This document shows, piece by piece, positions 1 through 12,058 of a DNA stretch of 64,000 bases. The notes below the pieces were generated by a model that saw nothing but the letters and a program-made list of their open reading frames with translations, was not told the DNA's origin and did not search any database. Both the position numbers and the translations under genes were made by a program. The stretch is from assembly GCA_034509735.1 (NCBI GenBank), contig JACGWO010000013.1, positions 14,094,136-14,158,135 on the forward strand. The letters are read 5' to 3'. Source of the DNA: Sesamum alatum. Taxonomy: Eukaryota > Streptophyta > Magnoliopsida > Lamiales > Pedaliaceae. The stretch's first letter is position 1; each line of letters opens with the position of its first letter.

Positions 1-573
1 GTTGGGTGGGGCCTGCGTGCCTCTTGTTTTTTGGGACTATCATCTCCCGTATTTTCAGCCTCATGATGTTAAGGCTTGTTTTTATTACTACCACTGTATT
101 ACTTTCAGTTGTAATGAGAGTAGATAGAATTGGTGAGGTTTTAATTTAACAAGCGTTTGGAGTCGGAGACCCCAAGGAGGAGCATCAAGGCGTGAAACAA
201 GAAGCATTACAAGGCCCATTGGAATGACAATGGGTATATTATTATTGTAATAATTCAGAACCACCCTAGAAAGACCATAGACTCACTGCGGGCTCAGTGG
301 GTAGCATAGGTTGGGCTTGTGATCATCCTAACAAGGGTATGATATGTTTTCTGCATGCGGTGTATTTATTTATCGCTTTAAATATTGGATATTTATGCAC
401 GCTAAAACACCATAATGTGACGAGGTCTCGGTCATAAACAAACTCCGCTTGAGAATGGCAGACTTTCGTATAAATAGTGTGAGGGTTAAAGACTAAAAGA
501 CCAAGTCTTCAACTTGAACAATAATATTCCCATCATCTGCTAATTTCTGCTTTACATTTTCATTAATGTAGAT
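1..573 (+). other. copia copy A untranslated leader
   Basis: This non-coding leader lies upstream of gag. It aligns with 11034-12058 of the second copia copy. It lacks about 460 bases that are present there, and the junction falls at a six-base AAACTC repeat at 440-445. No primer binding site is visible because the 5' LTR end lies outside the window. Confidence 0.7.
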
Positions 574-1566
574 ATGTCTAAGAACCCATTAACCATGATT
601 CTCAAGACTAACAAATTCAACGGAACGAACTACTCGAACTGGCTGAGAAACCTGAGGATTGTCCTCGATTTCGAGAACCAAGGCTACGTCTTGGACGAGC
701 CGCCATCGAGCGACTTACCGGAGGGGTCCACGCCTGAAGAGCGTTTGACGTTCGAGAAATGGCATGAGGACAACTGGAAAGTACGCAGTATCATACTTGC
801 TTCGATGTCTAACGACATCCAGAAGCAGTATGAGAGGCTGGACAACGTCTCCGCCATAATGCTCCGCATGAACGAGGTTTATGCGGTTCCGGATAGGCAT
901 ATTAGATATGCCGCCACAAAAGCATTCTTTGGCACCAAGCTTACTGAAGGAGCGTCTGTACAAAGTCATGGGGTCAAGATGCTCTACCTAGTGGAGAAAC
1001 TCGAGGACCTTAAAGCTGGGCTTAACAATGACACATACATTGACGTGATCCTCCAGTCGCTTCCTCCATTCTATGACCCGTTTGTTGTAAACTACAACAT
1101 GAACGGACTTGAGAAGTCTATTCATGAGTTGATCAACATGCTGGTCCAATACGAGGCAACGACACACAAGTCGGCGCTGACGGTATTGATAGGAGAGGCT
1201 TCGACCTCCAAGGCGAATGGCAAGAGGGCCGGACACTGGAAGAGGAAGAAGGGCAAAGGAAAGATGGTTGCGGCCCCTGCTCGCGCTCCCGGCGTCCCTG
1301 TTGCTCCGGTTGGACCGAGCAAAGGGAAAGGGAAGGCCCGTGGTTCTCAGCGGTCCAAGGCAAATGATATCTGCATGTATTGCCAACGGAAAGGGCATTG
1401 GAAGAGGGAGTGCCCACAACTCCTCTCCAACCTAGGTATGTTTGTGGTTGAAGTAAATATGATTACTAATTCTGCTTCATGGGTATTGGATACCGGGTGT
1501 GGTGCTCACATCTGCAATGATTTGCAGGCGCTGCAAAGATGCAGAATAGCACCAAGGATGAGATGA
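574..1566 (+). pseudogene. copia gag with start of aspartic protease (copy A)
   Basis: This is the retrotransposon capsid region and the first part of the protease. The N-terminal half carries the plant copia gag signature around NWLRNLRIV. A CCHC zinc knuckle (CMYCQRKGHWKRECP) lies near residue 270. After it comes the protease active-site stretch WVLDTGCGAHICND, with DTG followed by C where S is common. The ATG at 574 starts the open frame, and the same start context recurs at 12059 in the second copy. The frame is lost near 1545, where this copy differs from the second copy by small changes, so the rest of the protease is out of frame or stopped. Confidence 0.88.
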
Positions 1567-1792
1567 CCCTGAGGCTAGGCGATGGCAAGGCCGTTGCTGC
1601 GGAGGCCATAGGATAACTAGAGTTAGCCATTAGCAGTCTTGTTAGGATTGTACTGAACGATTGTTTCTATGTACCTAGCATGATTAAAACATTGTTTCCA
1701 TCCCGGTCCTTGATAAGGAGGGATATGAATTTACCATCAATAAAAACGGTTTTTTCATTGTTAAAGATGGTATTTCTCATCTGCTTGGTACA

Positions 1793-2800
1793 TTGATCAA
1801 CGGTCTGTACATACTTCAACAGTCTAATTGGATTATGACTGCAGAACACAAACGAAAATGTGATGATCATAATAACGCACAGATATGGCATGCGAGGTTT
1901 GGTCATATCTCTAAAGATAGGATAAGAAGGTTGGTGGACTCAAAGAGTCTAGAAATAGACGATTTGGACAACCTACCGACCTGCGAATCCCGTCTCAAGG
2001 GAAAGATGACCAGGAAACCCTTTGTTGGACAAAGTACGCTAGCCAGTGGTCTGTTGGATTTGATCCATATGGATGTCTGTGGCCCACTAAATACTCAGGC
2101 TAGAGGTGGGTACTCGTACTTCATAACCTTCATCGATGATTACTCACGGTATGGTTATATTTACCTGATGAGGTACAAGTCTGAAGCCTTTGGAAAGTTT
2201 AAGAAATACAGACTTGAAGTAGAGAACCAAACCGATCGAAAGATCAAAGCCCTTCGGTCGGACCGAGGTGGAGAGTATTTGAGTGGTGAGTTTACTGTTT
2301 ATCTAAAAGAGAATGAGATTCTCTCTCAGTGGACCCCTCCTAGAACACCACAACTTAATGGTGTGTCTGAAAGGAGGAATCGGACCTTATTGGACATGTT
2401 CGATCCATGATGAGTTTTTACCGAACTCCCCCTTTCCTTCTGGGGATACGCTCTTGAGACGGCGGCCAAAGTTTTGAACTTGGCGCCATCTAAGACGGTA
2501 TCCCAGACGCCATATGAGATATGGCATCGCAAACCTGCCTCATACAAATACTTGAAAGTGTGGGGTTGCCCCTCATATGTCAAGAGTATAGTGGGAGATA
2601 AACTGGACTCGAGGTCTAGTTTATGCAGGTTCATCGGCTATCCGAAAAAAACTGCGGGGTATTATTTCTATGATCCCTCTGAGCAAAAGGTTTTTGTCTC
2701 GCGAAACGCAGTGTTCTTGGAAAAGGGTTTCCATCGGATAGTCGACGCGATGAGGTGCTCATTGAGGAATCAAGTGAGGCACCCCATGAGGCGGCAGTGA
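1793..2800 (+). pseudogene. copia integrase (copy A)
   Basis: This is the retroviral-type integrase that joins element DNA to the host chromosome. The GAG-pre-integrase segment is visible around IWHARFGHIS. The rve core follows, with the acidic triad still present: D in LIHMDVCGPL, D in RSDRGGEY and E in VSERRNRT. The frame breaks around 2400-2470 and resumes at 2474 with the usual downstream segment (TPYEIWHRKPASYKYLKVWG). A second frame change near 2755 leads into the reverse transcriptase. The whole region is missing from the second copia copy. Confidence 0.88.
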
Positions 2801-3627
2801 CATCTGAGCCAGTAGTTCCCACTGATATTGTTCCAGTCCTCCATAGGTCGGCCAGAGTATCCCATGCACCTGATAGGTATGGATTTCTGGGTCTGACCGG
2901 TCAGTTGGATAATGATCCAAAGACATACGGAGAAGCGATGTCGGACATCGATTCGGACAAGTGGCTTGAGGCCATGAAATCCGAGATGGACTCGATGGGT
3001 ACAAACAAGGTTTGGACCCTAGTAGACTCACCCAAAGAGGTAAAACCCGTAGGGTGTAAATGGGTCTACAAACGTAAGCTTGGAGCTGACGGGGAGGTTA
3101 CAACCTTCAAAGCCAGGCTTGTGGCGAAAGGTTACACTCAGCAACCCGGGGTCGATTTTGAGGAAACCTACTCGCCCGTAGCAATGGCCAAGTCCATTCG
3201 GATACTGCTTGCCATAGCAGCATGGTGCGACTATGAAATATGGCAGATGGACGTGAAAACGGCCTTCCTCAACGGTTTCGTAGAGGAAGAGATCTATATG
3301 GATCAGCAGGAAGGTTTCACAACTGTTAGAGAAGAGCAGAAGGTCTGCCGTCTCCAAAGGTCCATCTATGGCCTCAAACAAGCTTCCCGAAGCTGGAACA
3401 TACGTTTTGATGAGGTCATACGGGGATATGATTTTATCAAGAACGAGTCCGATCCTTGTGTATACAAGAAGATCAGTGGGAGCTCAGTTGCGTTTCTAGT
3501 GCTTTACGTGGATGACATCTTGCTCATTGGGAATGATGCTAAGATGTTGGGTACCACTAAAGTTTTGGTTGTCAACGTAATTCTCCATGTAGGATATGGG
3601 CGAGGCATCCTACATCCTTGGCATTAA
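2755..3627 (+). pseudogene. copia reverse transcriptase (copy A)
   Basis: This is the RVT_2-type polymerase domain of copia elements. It starts with WVYKRKLGADG and continues through RLVAKGYTQ, ETYSPVA, QMDVKTAFLNGFVEEEIYM and YGLKQASRSWN to the active-site YVDDILLIGND, so both halves of the catalytic aspartate set are present. A frameshift near 3570 separates it from the connection and RNase H part. The second copy at 13250-13864 is closely similar. Confidence 0.92.
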
Positions 3628-4492
3628 GATCTACAGGGATAGATCTAGAAGGATGTTAGAAATGGCCCAGTCCTCGTATATTGAGAAAGTCTTGAAGAGA
3701 TTCAAGATGGAGAACTCAAAACGAGGATTCCTTCCTATGAGGCATGGAATTAAGTTATCCAAGAAGCAGTCTTCTAAGACTGATGAGGAGCTTAAATGGA
3801 TGTTGGACATCCCCTATGCTTCAGCCGTAGGCAGCATACAGTATGTTGTTCAGTGCATTAGACCTGATGTGGCTTTCGCTCTGAGCGTAACAAGTCGATA
3901 TTAGTTGTGTGCAGGGGAGGCACACTGGGGTGCAGTCAAGACTATCCTGAAGTACCTGAAAAGGACTAAGGACATGTTCTTGATCTACAGCGGTAGAGAG
4001 TTGATACTGGAAGGCTATAGCGACCCTAGCTTCCAGTCGGATGACGATGATGTCAAGTTTCAGTCTAGTTATGTGTTCAGACTTAATGGTGGCGTGGTCG
4101 CTTGGAAGAGTTCCAAGCAGGCTACCACGGCAGACTCCACCACAGAGTCTGAATACGTAGCAGCTTCGGAAGCAGCTAAGGAGGCGATTTGGATGAAGAG
4201 CTACATCCAAAAGTTGGGTGTAGTACCTAGCATCGCTGAGCCAGTGGTTATCTTCTGCGATAACAACGGGGCTATAGCGCAAGCAAAGGAACCGAGATCT
4301 CATCACCGATCCAAGCATATTCTTAGATGCTACCATCTGCTCCGAGAGATGGTTAGTAGGGGTGATGTTCGAATGGACCGAGTCAGCTCCGCATAAAACA
4401 TAGCAGATCCACTTACTAAGCCTATGTCGCAAGTTGCCCATACTCAGCATCTGGATAAGATGGGTTTGAGGTCAATGGGTGATTGGCTTTAG
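3596..4492 (+). pseudogene. copia RNase H and polyprotein C terminus (copy A)
   Basis: This piece begins in the RT connection domain (ASYILGIKIYRDRSRRML). It crosses a stop at 3902-3904 and continues into the RNase H region. Typical copia text is visible there: GGVVAWKSSKQATTADSTTESEYVA, the substrate-binding IFCDNNGAIA, and HHRSKHI. A further stop sits at 4394-4396, and homology continues to the natural stop at 4490-4492. A purine-rich stretch (AAGTGGGAGA) lies immediately upstream of the 3' LTR and is the likely polypurine tract. Confidence 0.87.
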
Positions 4493-4506
4493 GTCAAGTG
4501 GGAGAT

Positions 4507-6736
4507 TGTTAGAATAGGGGACCAGAAAGCCAATAGGTTTGGCGATTTGTAACCTATTATACAACTCGATGTAAATATAATATTATTATGTGATGAATAA
4601 AATGAGTATTTGTCACTTCTGGTGTTTACTTTGTTGCGCTCATTTTACATTTGTTAAAACGGTGTTTAACTTATATCGCAACAAAGCCCATAGACCATGG
4701 TTAACAACTCGTGCAGTTGGGCCATGCATTGGATGGTGGTCATGAACCAACTGATTAAGAGTTTGGTCTGAAACGTTCCAAGTTGAGGACCTCGAGACAG
4801 GGCATCGAGAGTCCTATTGAGACTTGCGTCAAGAGTCGTGTTCATTGGATGAGTGTCGTGTTTCATCGGCGACAGGCGTGGGACGCCTACACGATCTTGA
4901 TGGGTTGGTCGACTGGGGTCGAACCGACTAGACTGACTTGCGGGGATCATCATATGGAAGCCTTGGAGGCTTGGTCGGTATGATTGGTTTTCCCCGGTTC
5001 CGATAGTACGGGAGTAATCCTCAGATTTGAGGGATCATGGCAGTCGCGTGCACATGACGGCTGTATCTTGGATCTAGCGAGAGGTAATCATTCTGTAAGA
5101 TGATTATCATAAGCCTTGTCCAGTGCAGTCGGAATGTGTAGCGAGGACGGTGGATTCCAGGAAGTGGATCCGTCCCCTGTCAGTATGTGACAGAGGTATC
5201 TCCTATCCACTCGGAGACACGTTCATGCTGTTTAAAGCTATGACCACAGTGGTTAGTCGAACAGGGAATGGTTTCCTGTGTCAACGCAATGAAGCATACG
5301 TGGTCTCGAGTATTAAACATAGATGCCTAGTCAAGGATGGGAACCGGCGCCCAATTCCATACCCTAGACTAAGGCCGGGAGACGGTAGACGGAAGGATCG
5401 TACCCGTACGAAATCGGCGCCTAAATGTTCACGCCAATTCACCTAGTCTCTAGTGCCATGGACCGTTGCTAGACGGCCACCCATGGTAACGGGCCCTTGT
5501 GGGACACGGGCCCAAGTCTAGCTGAGGGTGAACCTAAAGGGTCACACACGAATCACCGAGGAGGTTGAGAGATCGGCTTGGAGTCAATCTCGAAGGATAA
5601 ATAAGTAATTGGATTACTTAAGGGAAAGTCCATTGGATGGACGGGCCGATATTGTATCGGGCTTTCATTTAATCGGTAAATTAGATTTTCGATTAAATAT
5701 GAAAAAGTTGAGACGTTGAGACGTTGGATCTTTTAATTGGATTAAAAGATCAACGAGAATAATTTAAATGGACATTAAATTGGATTTAATGTTGGGTTCG
5801 TCATAATTGGATTACGATAAAACCCGGTCGGTTAAATTTACTCGAGAGGAGAAATAATTCCTATTTTGGAATAGGAAGAAGTTGGACTTCTTCCCTTATT
5901 TAAACATGGCCGACATGCTGCCTTGGAGGAAGCAAAATCAGCCATGTTTCATGCTAGGTGGTATGTTGACTTATCTCTTTTGGAAAGAGACAAATCAACT
6001 CCAATCAAGCTCTTCCCTTTTGGTTTGATTTGATCATACCATAAATTGGTAGGCTTGATTGAAGAATTGATGGTGATTGATTGGAATGAATCTAGACATC
6101 CTTGGATGAACCTAGACACATTCCAATAATCATATTAATTATGTATATATATATTAGAATATACAACACCAAGCACATGTGATTCATTATTCATATTTTT
6201 CTAAGAAAAAGAGAAGACAAAAATCCCTCTCCTCTCTCTCAAGTCTCGGCCTCTCTCCCTATCTCACACATGTGTTCTTCACTTGATTTTGAATCAATAA
6301 GAAGAACAAAGTAAGTTTAAGAGAGCACTAATTCATAGTGTTCTTCTCTTAAATCGATTCCGTCTTAAACCCGTTCTTTTCTAGCAAGAAGAACGTGTGT
6401 TTCTTCCGGTGTGGTGTGGATCACCTTTGGAGAATCCATATGTTTGGATTTCGTGAGCATTCCGGAGAAGGAACAACGCAAGTAGCCGGGAGCATACGCT
6501 AAACAATCGAAGGTAAAAGTCTCCTTACGCTTTGATTGATTTATTGTATATATCTATGCCCTATGTGTTTAAATATATGTTTCCAATATTTACACATTCT
6601 ACATCGAACGCCCGGTTGAGCACCCAAGGGTACACACCCCTTGGGATTCGTTTATTTAAATTTGATTTAAATTTACGCACTATATCTTGCTTTCTCGCTT
6701 TCGCTCGCGCTCCCGAGCGGATCCGCTTGTCCTTCA
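4507..6736 (+). repeat. copia family LTR, 3' LTR of copy A (2230 bp)
   Basis: It starts TGTTAGAATAGG just after the polypurine tract and ends GGATCCGCTTGTCCTTCA. Nearly the same sequence recurs at 8257, 14700 and 45859, and a divergent version lies on the minus strand at 21919-23874. The TG and CA ends agree with copia LTRs, but 2.2 kb is long for the superfamily. Downstream flank is GATTA; the matching upstream flank is outside the window. Confidence 0.9.
5123..5446 (+). other. ORF inside copia LTR (107 codons), homologous frame in other copies
   Basis: An open frame lies in the middle of the LTR. The equivalent frame is open in the solo LTR at 46453-46803 and partly open at 15317-15517. 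No known domain is seen. It is probably untranslated LTR sequence, but it is listed because the frame survives in copies with different lesions. Confidence 0.3.
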
Positions 6737-8256
6737 GATTATTTATACGGAAAATCAAATATATCAATTATTTGCGCGAATTTTGCATTGATATTGATAG
6801 GTGTTTTGCTCAGGTAAGAAGTTGAAATTCTATTATTGTTAGTTATATATATATATATAATATTCTCGTCATTTAATTACGTACTGTTGTGAATACGTAG
6901 GACCAATCATGTTAAGACTGTTGAGGAAATAGATGTATGATTGAGACGTCCTGGGTATGACGCCAGAGCTTGAGGACGGTGTTACAATATTTTTAGAACG
7001 GGCCGAGTCTCAACGTGCATATATGGACGGGGAGAAGATTAAGTGTCCCTACTGGAAGTGCAAAAATGAACGGTTCAAAACACCAGATGAAGTAAATTTT
7101 AATTTGTGTATGAAAGGGTTTATGCCAGAGTATTATAAGTGGACTTCGCATGGTGAGGAGAGGGTGTAGGAATACTTTGAAGCATTGACAACGCACCCTG
7201 TGCAGCAGCAACAAACGCCACCAATTCAAGAGGAGGGTAGTTCACATTGGGGTGATGCGGCTCCGATGGAATGGGCGCAGATGATGGTATTCGATGCCAC
7301 GGGCCATCTTTCTGGTCTTCGTACAACCAAGAGGGACCGACTGATGATGGTACTTGGTATTGACCATCTGATGTGGGTCCTAGTTCATATTATGATTCGG
7401 GGCCCTATGATTATGTCCGGTTGGGATTTCCCACCTCGAGGAGGTGGATGTGGCCGCGATCGTGGCTTATCGGCCATACCGCCGGCCGGTGTTGCTTCCC
7501 AGGATGGGGAAGCAGTGTTCCGACCACCACTACCACCACTAGCACCGCCACCGACAAAGCAGGCACCTGCAGCACCTGCGTCGGATCAGCAGCCCGATCC
7601 GGCTACCACTGCACCCATCGAAGAGGGTGTCAGACCATCCACTACTGCACCGGTGGTAGATCCGGCCCATCCATAGGCTGCCCCACCACTACCACCCCTA
7701 CCTGCCCCACCACTCTCCCCACAATTCGCACGCTAGTATATCACACTCGTCGACGCGAGGTATATTTACATTTTTTTTAAAATTTTTATATAATTTAAAT
7801 TATTATTTTTATGTCACACTAATTATTACATAATTTCAGGATAGATCAGAAGGTACACGAGCGCATCAACGCGGTGGTGTGAGGACACTATCCCTACCCT
7901 TGGGGCAGTTTGCGCAAGGTACCGTCAGAGCACCAACATTTCTAGTTCGAGAGCTTGAAGGTAAGGTTAATTTTAGTTATCAATTAAATTTTTATTTTTA
8001 ATATTTTAAAAATATAAGTATATATATATATATTTTAATACAGATGACGTATGGGTGGGACTGCGACGACGAGGCCATGTTAAAGATCTTCCACATTTGG
8101 GCGGGGAAGTTTCTTCGGAAGAACTTTGTCCTCGCCAGACAGTCTCTGATGAAGCTTCTATGGCTGACGAACGAAGTCTGGCGGCAGCTCCTGCTGTACT
8201 GGGAGTCCTCAGAGTTCAAGGAGAAGTGCGCGAAGAACAAGGCCAACCGGTCCGCC
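6737..8256 (+). mobile_element. CACTA (En/Spm) transposon remnant, 5' part, split by copia insertion
   Basis: This is transposase-related coding sequence with an N-terminal Transpos_assoc domain, a proline-rich middle and the start of a Transposase_24 domain. It is interrupted at 8256 by the copia element and resumes at 16916. The Tnp2 catalytic transposase domain (Transposase_21) expected in a complete CACTA element is not visible, so this is a deletion derivative or a fused remnant. No CACTA terminal repeats were found. Confidence 0.75.
6957..7735 (+). pseudogene. CACTA transposase-associated (Transpos_assoc) domain and proline-rich region
   Basis: The first segment, to 7169, carries the Transpos_assoc pattern: gvtiFLeraes, IKCPYWKCKN, then MKGFMPEYYKWTSHGEE. 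A TAG stop follows GEERV, but the same frame continues with EYFEALTTHPVQ. It then gives HWGDAAPMEWAQMMVFDA, a motif seen in complete CACTA proteins just after the N-terminal domain. From about 7340 the family-like reading jumps to the frame of 7373 (SSYYDSGPYDYVRLGFP), and the rest is proline- and threonine-rich. In CACTA elements this domain sits at the N terminus of the TnpD-type protein. The gene is broken by at least one stop and one frameshift. Confidence 0.72.
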
Positions 8257-10374
8257 TGTTAGAATAGGTAACCAGAAAGCCAATAGGTTTGGCAATTTAT
8301 AACCTATTCGACAACTTGATGTAAATATAATATTATTATGTGATGAATAAAATGAGTGTTCTTTACTATTGGTACCTACTTTGTTGCGCTCATTTTACAT
8401 ATGTTAAAACGGTGTTTTACTTCTATCGCAACGAAGCCCACAGACCACGGTTAACAACTCATGCAGTTGGGCCACGCATTGGATGGTGGTCATGAAACAA
8501 ACTGATTAAGAGTTGGGTCTGAAACGTTCTAAGTCGAGGACGTCGAGACAGGGCATCAAGAGTCCTATTGAGACTTACATCAAGAGTCGTGTTCATTGGA
8601 TAAGTGCCGTGTTTCATCGGCGATAGGCGCAGGACGCCTACACGATCTTGATGGGTTGGTCGACTGGGGTCGAGCCGACTAGACTGACTCGTGGGGATCA
8701 TCATATAGAAGCTTTGGAGGCTTGGTCGGTATGATGGATTTCCCCGGTTCGGATAGAACGGGAGTAGTCCTCAGACATGAGGAACCATGGCAGTCACATG
8801 CACAGGACGGCTGTATCTTGGATCTGGCGAGAGGGGATCATTCTATAAGATGATCATTGTAAGCCTTGTCCAGTGCAGTCGGAATGTGTAGCGAGGATGA
8901 CGCGTTCCAAGAAGAGGATCCATCCCCTATCAGTATGTGACAGAGGTATCTCCTACACTCGGGAGACACGTTCATGCTGTTTAAAACTGTGGCCACAGTG
9001 GTTGGTTGAAAAAGGAATGGTTTCCTGTGTCGACGTAATGAAGCATGCGTAGTCTCGAGTATTAAGCATAGATGCCTAGTCAAGGATGGGAACCGACGCT
9101 CAATTCCATACCCTAGCTAAGGCCGGGAGACGGTAGACGGAAAGACCGTACCCATATGGAATCAATCACCTAGTCTCTAGTGCCATGTACCGTTCCCAGA
9201 TGGCCACCCATGGTAACGGGCCCTTGAAGGACACAGGCCCAAGTCTAGCTTAGGGTGAACCTAAAGGGTCACACACAAATCACCGAGAAGGTTGAGAGAT
9301 TGACTTGGAGTCAATCTCGAAGGATAAATAAGTAATTAGATTACTTAAGGGATAGTCCATTGGATGGACGGGCCGATATTGTATCGGGCCCTCGTTTAAT
9401 CGGTAAATTGGATTTATCGATTAAATATGGAAAGTCAAAATATTGGGTCTTTTGATTGGATTAAAAGACCAATGAGAATAATTTAAGTGGACATTAAATT
9501 GGATTTAATTTTGGATTCTTCGTAATTGGATTACGATAAAACCCGGTCCGTTAAATTTTGACCTGAGAGGAGAATTAATTCCTATTTTGGAGTAGGGAGA
9601 ACTTGGAATTCTTCTTATATTGAGCATAGCCAAAAATGCTCCCATGGAGGAAGCAAAATGCAGCCATGTTGCATGCAAGGTGGCGGTTGACTTGTCTCTT
9701 TTGATAAGAGACAAATCAACTCCAATCAAGCTCTTCCCTTTTGGTATGATTTGATCATACCTTAAAAGTTGGTAGGCTTGATTGAAGAATTAATGGTGAT
9801 TGATTGGGATGTATCTAGACATCCTTGGATGAACCTAGACACAGTCCAATAATCACATTAATTATGTATATATATGAGTATATACAACACCTTGTAAAAG
9901 AGAATCATAATTCATCTTTTCTAGGAAAAGAAGAAGGAATTTTCGGCCCCTATCCTCTCTCCCATTCTCGGCCTCTCTCTCCCTCTCCGACTTGTGTTCT
10001 TCATTTGATCTTGGACAAAAAAAAAAGAACAAAGTAGGTTTAAGAGAACACTGATTCATAGTGTTTATTCTCTTAAACCGATTCCTTCATAAACCCGTTT
10101 TCTTCTAGCAAGGAGAACGTGAGTTTCTTCCGGTGTGGTGTAAATCACCTTTGGAGAATCCATACGTTTGGATTTTGTGAACATTCCGGAGAAGGAACAA
10201 TGCAAGTAGCCGCGCACACGTGAAATCTACAAAGGTAACGGTTTATTACTCTTTTGTAGATTTACATTTCATCTATGCCCTATGTATAATATATGCTTCA
10301 ATATTAATACATCCTACATCGAACGCCCGGTTGAGCACCCAAGGGTACACCCCTTGGGATTACGTTTATTTAAT
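8257..10374 (+). repeat. copia family 5' LTR, 3' truncated
   Basis: It matches the 3' LTR at 14700-16915 from its first base to about 10374 (TTTATTTAAT). It then diverges, so the terminal part, including the CTCGCTTTCGCTCGCGCTCCCG segment and the CA end, is absent. Confidence 0.88.
9864..9876 (+). promoter_or_regulatory. candidate LTR TATA box
   Basis: A TATGTATATATATGAG stretch is followed by a pyrimidine-rich leader (CTCTCTCCC and CTCTCTCTCCC blocks). This is the order expected for an LTR promoter and the start of R. The same arrangement recurs in the other LTR copies, for example at 16336-16350 and 47455-47470. Confidence 0.35.
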
Positions 10375-12058
10375 ACATGACTTCAAAAATATACGTAATG
10401 ATTTTATATTAAAAGTATGCAATAAAAACATTTCTAATCATCCCAATTTTGGTTTATATTAAAATATACATAATTAGTTAAATTGTCGTGACCATCGTCA
10501 ATTTTTTAGTAATTTCATCCCAAAAATTTTAATTTGAGAGAAGTAAATTAATTTTGTTCTTTTTTATTTAGCCCAAAACTCTTTTTTTTTTTTTTAAAAA
10601 AAAAAGACAATTTAAAACTTTTTAAAATTATAAAAAAAATCCAAAACGTGTCGGACACTCCTCCAAAACGTATCGGACACGCCAACAAGCGTGTCCGACA
10701 CCGTGTCCTTTTTTTTCTTTTTTATTTTATATTTTTGGACACACCTTTACCATGTCCGAGGCGTGTCCGGCACGTGTCCGAGCCGTGTCCGTGTCCGTGT
10801 CCGACACTGCATCGAGTAATTTTTCAGAGTGTCCGTGCATTACAGATTTTTGCATATTTTTTATGTATTTATGCGTGTGATGTTGGACATCACTTGGATA
10901 TTTGGAATATTCATGGTTTAAGAATGATTATTTGGAATAATTATGTTATGTGCGTTGATGGGATCAACATGGGATCATCACAAAAGCCCTAGACCTTGTG
11001 TATGGATGAATGTATGATTATTTACATTTCTGTTGGGTGGGGCCTGCGTGCGTCATGTTTTGGGACTATCATCTCCCATATTTTAGCCTTATGATGTTAA
11101 GGCTTGTTTTTTTTCCCATATATTACTTTCAATTGTAATGAGAGTAGATAGGATTGGTGAGGTTTTAATTATAACAAGCTTATGGAGTCGGAGACCCAAG
11201 GTGGAGCATCAAGGCGTGAAACAAGAGCATCACAAGGCCCATTGGCATGTCAATGAGTACATTAATTTGTAATAATTTAGGACCACCTTAGACAGACCAT
11301 AGACTCACTGCGGGCTCAGTGGATCCCATAGGTTGGGCTTGTGATCATCCTAACAGGGGTATGCTATGTTTTCTGCATGCGGCGTATTTATTTGTTGCTT
11401 TAAATATTGGATATTTATGCATACTAAAACACCTTAATGTGATGAGGTCTCGGTTATTCATTAAACTCTCATTTGATTGGACCAAATTAAATATAAGGCC
11501 CAGAACGGACTTGGATCAAAATGGTATTTTGATCTGTCCGAGCCTTCCATCCAAAGCAATGTGCTGAGGAAGCTACCAGTACCCAAGTGTGGTCTCACGA
11601 GTTGTGGCACACTTGGACTAGGGGAAAGCTGCACCATTGTTGTGAACAAAGAGACTGCACTCGTTGTTTCCCTGTCTCACGAGTTGTGGGGGGCGACAGT
11701 TTGAGGCATGATTTGGTTGATGGGTCGGGCCCAACACTGAGTAACATGGTTCGCTTGGAGTCCTCGGAACCATGCGAATAGGTGAGGCAAAATATCTTGG
11801 GAATCTCATTGGATGAGAATGATATTGGATATCTCCCACGAGGTTTTCTTCATGTGAATCCTAAAAGCGAGGCATGGAGATTACGCTTGTGGATCCCAAG
11901 CCCACTAGGAAATGGTTTCCCGAAACTCCGATTGAGAGTGGCGGACTTTCGTATAAATAATGGGAGGGTTAAAGACTAAAAGACCGTGTCTTTAACTTGA
12001 ACAATAATATTACCACCATCTGCTAATTTCTACTTTACATTTTTTTATAAATGTCGAT
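10375..12058 (+). other. internal leader of copia copy B, with GTGTCCG-rich segment
   Basis: From 11034 this matches the leader of copy A. The first 660 bases have no counterpart in the window. They hold a poly-T/poly-A stretch and a cluster of GTGTCCG and CGGACAC motifs (10646-10813). No gene is recognised here. Confidence 0.6.

Larger units (their letters stand above)
1..6736 (+). mobile_element. Ty1/copia LTR retrotransposon, copy A (5' end outside window)
   Basis: The internal region has the copia order gag, protease, integrase, reverse transcriptase, RNase H, followed by a purine-rich stretch and a 2.2-kb LTR. The 5' LTR lies before the window. The first 573 bases match the leader of the second copia copy from about 11034, so the window opens inside the element. 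The reading frame is broken in several places, so this copy is dead. The integrase and reverse transcriptase catalytic residues are nevertheless still visible. The lineage within copia is not assigned. Confidence 0.93.

Noticed and set aside
988..1419. Minus-strand open frames opposite copia gag (also 12472-12940)
   Set aside because: They are shadows of the gag frame, with no family resemblance, and they change whenever gag changes.
9862..10059. Small frames conserved between copia LTRs (9825-10037 and 16295-16507)
   Set aside because: They are explained by LTR identity; they span the putative TATA and CT-rich leader, so coding is unlikely.
10375..11033. Primer binding site of the copia element
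   Set aside because: No TGGTATCAGAGC-like sequence could be found after the truncated 5' LTR, so none is annotated.
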